Below are positions 63,412-64,000 of a stretch of DNA of 64,000 nucleotides, in pieces. Below the pieces are notes generated by a model. That model saw nothing but the letters and a program-made list of their open reading frames with translations. It searched no databases and was not told the origin of the DNA. Made by a program: the position numbers and the translations under genes. Numbering within the stretch: the first letter of the stretch is position 1; every line of letters starts with the position of its first letter. The DNA is from GCA-2746605 sp963710615 (GTDB taxonomy: Bacteria; Bacteroidota; Ignavibacteria; Ignavibacteriales; Melioribacteraceae): positions 124,001 through 188,000 of the forward strand of contig CAVQBF010000031.1 of the NCBI GenBank assembly GCA_963710615.1, read 5' to 3'.

Positions 63412-64000
63412 TATGCACTAGGTAAATTTCAAAATCATTAAAATTAGAAGATTCTCTTAAGCCAATCTCTCCCATTTTTATGAGCTCAAGTAAAGCAATA
63501 AATGTTACAACAATTCTTATTTTTTCCTTTACACCTTTAACCAAATTAATAAAATTTACATTCCCAAACTTTCTTATCTTGTTCATTATAAATTCAATCT
63601 GTTCATCAATAGTTACATTTGATTTTTCAACTTGATGAACAATTTCTTTAGGCTTTTCTTTTATTGCTTCTTGAAAAGCTTTAATAAGATCATAAATTGA
63701 AATATTTCTTAACAGTGTATCAAGTTCAGGTTGTTTTTCTTTTTCATCTTTTTCAAAATTTCCTCGGAAAGAAACTTTTCTTTGATTTGATTCTAAGTAA
63801 GAAAACTCTTCCGACATTTCTTTATAACGTTTATATTCTATCAATGCGTTTACCAAATCTGCTCTCGGATCAATCTCCTCACCTTTCTCATCAATTTCTT
63901 TTGGCAGCAGCATCCTGACCTTTATCTGCATTAATGTAGCCGCCATAAGAAGAAAATCACCTGCAACTTCCAAATCAAGCTGTTCAAGTAAATGAAGATA
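63404..64000 (-). CDS. scpA: Segregation and condensation protein A, N-terminus outside window
   Basis: ScpA, the kleisin of the SMC condensin complex, truncated by the right edge. The frame is open to base 64000 and reads YLHLLEQLDLEVAGDFLLMA at the edge, the usual ScpA central segment, so the TTG at 63973 is not the start. KVRMLLPKE and the C-terminal winged helix (VVTFIALLELIKMGEI) are visible. The first 60 or so residues are missing. Confidence 0.93.
   Translation of the reverse strand, partial: YLHLLEQLDLEVAGDFLLMAATLMQIKVRMLLPKEIDEKGEEIDPRADLVNALIEYKRYKEMSEEFSYLESNQRKVSFRGNFEKDEKEKQPELDTLLRNISIYDLIKAFQEAIKEKPKEIVHQVEKSNVTIDEQIEFIMNKIRKFGNVNFINLVKGVKEKIRIVVTFIALLELIKMGEIGLRESSNFNDFEIYLVHNG

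Noticed and set aside
63971..63973. TTG as start of scpA
   Set aside because: The frame is open to the right edge and the extra residues match ScpA; the start lies outside the window.

Overview
The window is 64 kb of AT-rich chromosome, densely packed with genes. No gap longer than 300 bases lacks a gene. The gene content points to a Gram-negative bacterium of the Bacteroidota/Chlorobiota lineage, most likely class Ignavibacteria (an Ignavibacterium-like organism). This rests on a GH13 neopullulanase-like enzyme of SusA type, FadL and Wzi-type outer-membrane proteins, an Omp85-type barrel fused to a peptidase, paired ExbD genes, a membrane MutS-like ATPase and low G+C. Some genes carry a recognisable Shine-Dalgarno sequence (exbB, ssb, the FadL and SGNH genes), while several others start at TTG or GTG with none. 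The lineage is an inference from gene content, not a computed placement. I see no rRNA, tRNA, CRISPR array, prophage or insertion sequence.

Layout. 1-9.7 kb: a cell-wall lytic transglycosylase with six LysM repeats, cut by the left edge, then a minus-strand run of a FapA-like DUF342 protein, a membrane MutS-like ATPase, an acyl-CoA carboxylase carboxyltransferase, tyrS and smpB, with a dispersed-repeat remnant between tyrS and smpB. 9.8-17.3 kb: a carbohydrate locus with a secreted GH13 amylase and two SLC45-type sugar permeases, plus a zinc peptidase and a POT peptide transporter. 17.4-20.4 kb: a polyprenyl diphosphate synthase gene running into ptsH-ptsI. 20.6-25.1 kb: an envelope operon with a peptidase/propeller/Omp85 fusion, a BamB-like lipoprotein and a small membrane protein. 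25.2-31 kb: polA, a lipoprotein EEP hydrolase and exbB-exbD-exbD. 31-34.4 kb: yqeY, cvpA and mutS2. 34.4-36.5 kb: biotin carboxylase and biotin carrier. 36.5-39.7 kb: FadL porin, SGNH lipoprotein and SPOR lipoprotein. 39.7-44.3 kb: ssb, a CorC/HlyC protein, an orphan MCE (MlaD) gene, acpS and a lipid kinase.

44.4-64 kb is entirely minus-strand: hbd beside a decayed thiolase gene, a PSP1 protein, holB, a DUF2795 protein, an M23 peptidase, hprK, hpf, a Xer recombinase, topA, a Smg/DUF494 protein, ybeY, a gamma-carbonic-anhydrase-like protein, a C-terminal processing protease, a Wzi-like barrel, a glycosyltransferase, a DUF2279 protein, lysS, rluB, scpB and scpA (cut by the right edge).

How the genes fit together. 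HPr keeps both His15 and Ser46, enzyme I keeps His189, and a complete HPr kinase lies 29 kb away, yet no PTS permease is present. This looks like a regulatory phosphorelay rather than a sugar importer, and the carbohydrate locus uses MFS permeases. The biotin carboxylase, biotin carrier and carboxyltransferase, separated by 27 kb, could form one acyl-CoA carboxylase. The most distinctive items are the peptidase/propeller/barrel operon, the multiply broken thiolase next to an intact hbd, the membrane-anchored MutS-like ATPase, and hairpins that take in the stop codon of the preceding gene. I did not find a clearly new defence or mobile system.
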